Source of the DNA: Sapria himalayana
Lineage: Eukaryota > Streptophyta > Magnoliopsida > Malpighiales > Rafflesiaceae
Assembly: GCA_029783825.1 (NCBI GenBank)
Contig: JAREIK010003358.1
Span: 1 to 64,000 of the forward strand
Length of the DNA: 64,000 nt
Reading direction: 5' to 3'
The notes beneath the pieces were generated by a model. That model searched no databases, was not told where the DNA came from, and was given only the letters and a program-made list of their open reading frames with translations. Made by a program: the position numbers and the translations under genes. Positions within the stretch are counted from its first letter, which is position 1. Each line of letters begins with the position of its first letter. Positions 62,601 through 64,000 of the stretch are shown here, in pieces.

Positions 62601-64000
62601 GATTTTTATTTTTTTAAATGTTAATATAATATTTAGTTATGATATTCTTAATAATTATATATAATGTAAACTCAATAAAAATAATTTTATAATAGATATT
62701 ATAATAATGATCAATAAAAAATTAATAAACTATTATTAATAAGAATGATATAAATTAAAATATAATTGCAAAAAGTAAAATGATTCAAAATCAAAATAAA
62801 ATATAATACAAAATAATAAATTTTTGTTTTTAAAATTTTGCCTCTTTTTATAAGCAAATATATTTTTTTTGATAAAAAATAAATTATTTAAAATAGATCT
62901 GTCTCACTAATAATTTATTTTGTAATTAATATTTCTATAAAAATAAACTGATAAATAATTAAAATAAAAATTTAAAATTACACTTAATAAAAATTAAAAT
63001 GAGATTTATGATTTATTATTAATGTATACCAATTTAATAGTTTAAGTATTTATAAGTTTTGTTGTTTATGAGTTTAGCAATTTATGTTTTTAGGCATTTA
63101 GTGGTTTATAGGTTTTATTTAAACAATATAATAACAAAAAAAATTTGTAATTTTTTGTCATTTTCATAGGTTATAACCTTTTAAAATATAATAATATTCA
63201 AAATTTTTTGAAATGTGAATATAATATTTAGTTATAATAATTTTAATAATTATATATCATATAAATTCAATATAAACAATTTTATTAATAGATTTTATAA
63301 TAATGATCAAAAATTAAATTAATAAACTATTAATAATAAGATAGATATTAATTAAAAAATATTTACAAAACCCAAATTGATTCAATATTAAAATAAAAAA
63401 TATTACTGGATAATAATTTTTAATTTTTAAAATTTTACATCTTTTTTAAGCCTATATATATTTTTTTTGATTAAAAATAAATTATTTAAATTATATTTGT
63501 CGCACTCATAATTTATTTTGTAATAAATATTTCTATAAAATAAACTTATAAATAATTAAAATGAATATTTAAAATAATAATAAATTGAAATAAAAATTAG
63601 ATTTCTTAATTATTAAGTAGTATATATCAGTTAAATGGTTTATGCATTTAGGCATTACGGGCCTTACAAGTTTACAGATTTTTCTGTGTATGCATTTAGT
63701 GGTTTATAGATTTTATTTTAAAATTAAAATAACAAAATATTTATTTTTATTATTTTTTGATATTTTCTATGGTTATAACATTTGAAAATATAATAATTTT
63801 TAAATTTTTTTGAAATGTGAATTCAATATTTAGTTATAATAATCATTATATTTATATATCATATAAATTCAACATAAACAATATTATTGATAAATATTCT
63901 AAAAATGATCAAAAAATAAATTAATAATATATTATTAATAAAATAGATATCAATTAAAATATAATAAAAAAACCAAAAATGATTCAGAAGAAATCGAAAT
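59646..64000. repeat. Satellite array, segment 8
   Basis: Palindrome centres near 59758, 60349, 60731, 61462, 61997, 62581, 63173 and 63775. The first part duplicates 37947-39500, including the short fold-back monomer. The order from 61462 reads C-D-E-A-B, as elsewhere. The array continues past the window edge. Confidence 0.93.
60563..60605. repeat. Inverted-repeat scar in short monomer (copy 2)
   Basis: AAATACTTAAAC at 60563-60574 faces GTTTAAGTATTT at 60594-60605, the same arms and loop as at 38865-38907. Confidence 0.85.

Noticed and set aside
1..64000. CRISPR array
   Set aside because: Repeats are ~590-bp head-to-tail monomers without short unique spacers, in a eukaryotic context with hAT transposons.
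1..64000. Apicomplexan or slime-mould origin because of the extreme AT content
   Set aside because: RICESLEEPER-like hAT elements, a solo LTR and TTTAGGG-type heptamers fit a land plant; Plasmodium, for example, lacks such transposons. Species remains open.
1..64000. Organellar (plastid or mitochondrial) DNA
   Set aside because: No organelle gene, tRNA or rRNA is seen, and the sequence is a long tandem satellite with nuclear DNA transposons.

Overview
This window is almost entirely repetitive plant-type nuclear DNA. No intact protein-coding gene or RNA gene can be supported. About three quarters of it is one very AT-rich tandem satellite with a monomer of roughly 590-600 bp, plus ~740 bp composite and ~520-540 bp short variants. 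I located about 77 copies by eye, using a palindrome with half-site TTTTCAAAGGTTA that marks each monomer. A land plant is suggested by three decayed hAT transposons of the RICESLEEPER/DAYSLEEPER type, a solo LTR, and degenerate TTTAGGG-like tracts. I cannot name the species.

Layout: satellite 1-9514; hAT copy 1 9515-~12908; satellite to ~13642; block B copy 1 ~13643-15724; satellite to ~25383; hAT copy 2 ~25384-29038; satellite to ~35824; block B copy 2 ~35825-37946; satellite; solo LTR 40075-40652; satellite; inverted fragment of the same LTR 43258-~43424; satellite; hAT copy 3 48793-52481 (both ends present, with 8-bp target-site duplications); satellite; block B copy 3 ~57171-59645; satellite to the end. 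Every less AT-rich island coincides with an inserted element.

Each monomer has, in order, the 26-bp palindrome, a long AT-rich body with a conserved TGATCA, and a block of about ten degenerate 8-bp units mostly beginning TTTA. Monomers fall into types that recur in fixed order (for example C-D-E-A-B), so the array is a nested higher-order repeat. The three hAT copies share orientation, satellite target word and private variants in their flanking monomers. The simplest reading is one insertion, then segmental duplication of the array with its passengers, then independent deletions at the element edges.

Block B is about 2.5 kb and non-coding as far as I can see. It holds ~52-bp degenerate tandem repeats, a 7-bp-register TTTAGGG-like tract, and a minus-strand segment that ends like a polyadenylated transcript (AATAAA, then an A-rich tail). 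I found no metabolic, defence or signalling system. The unusual content is structural: satellite architecture, palindrome conservation and array-scale duplication. Percentages and types come from reading by eye, not from computed alignments.
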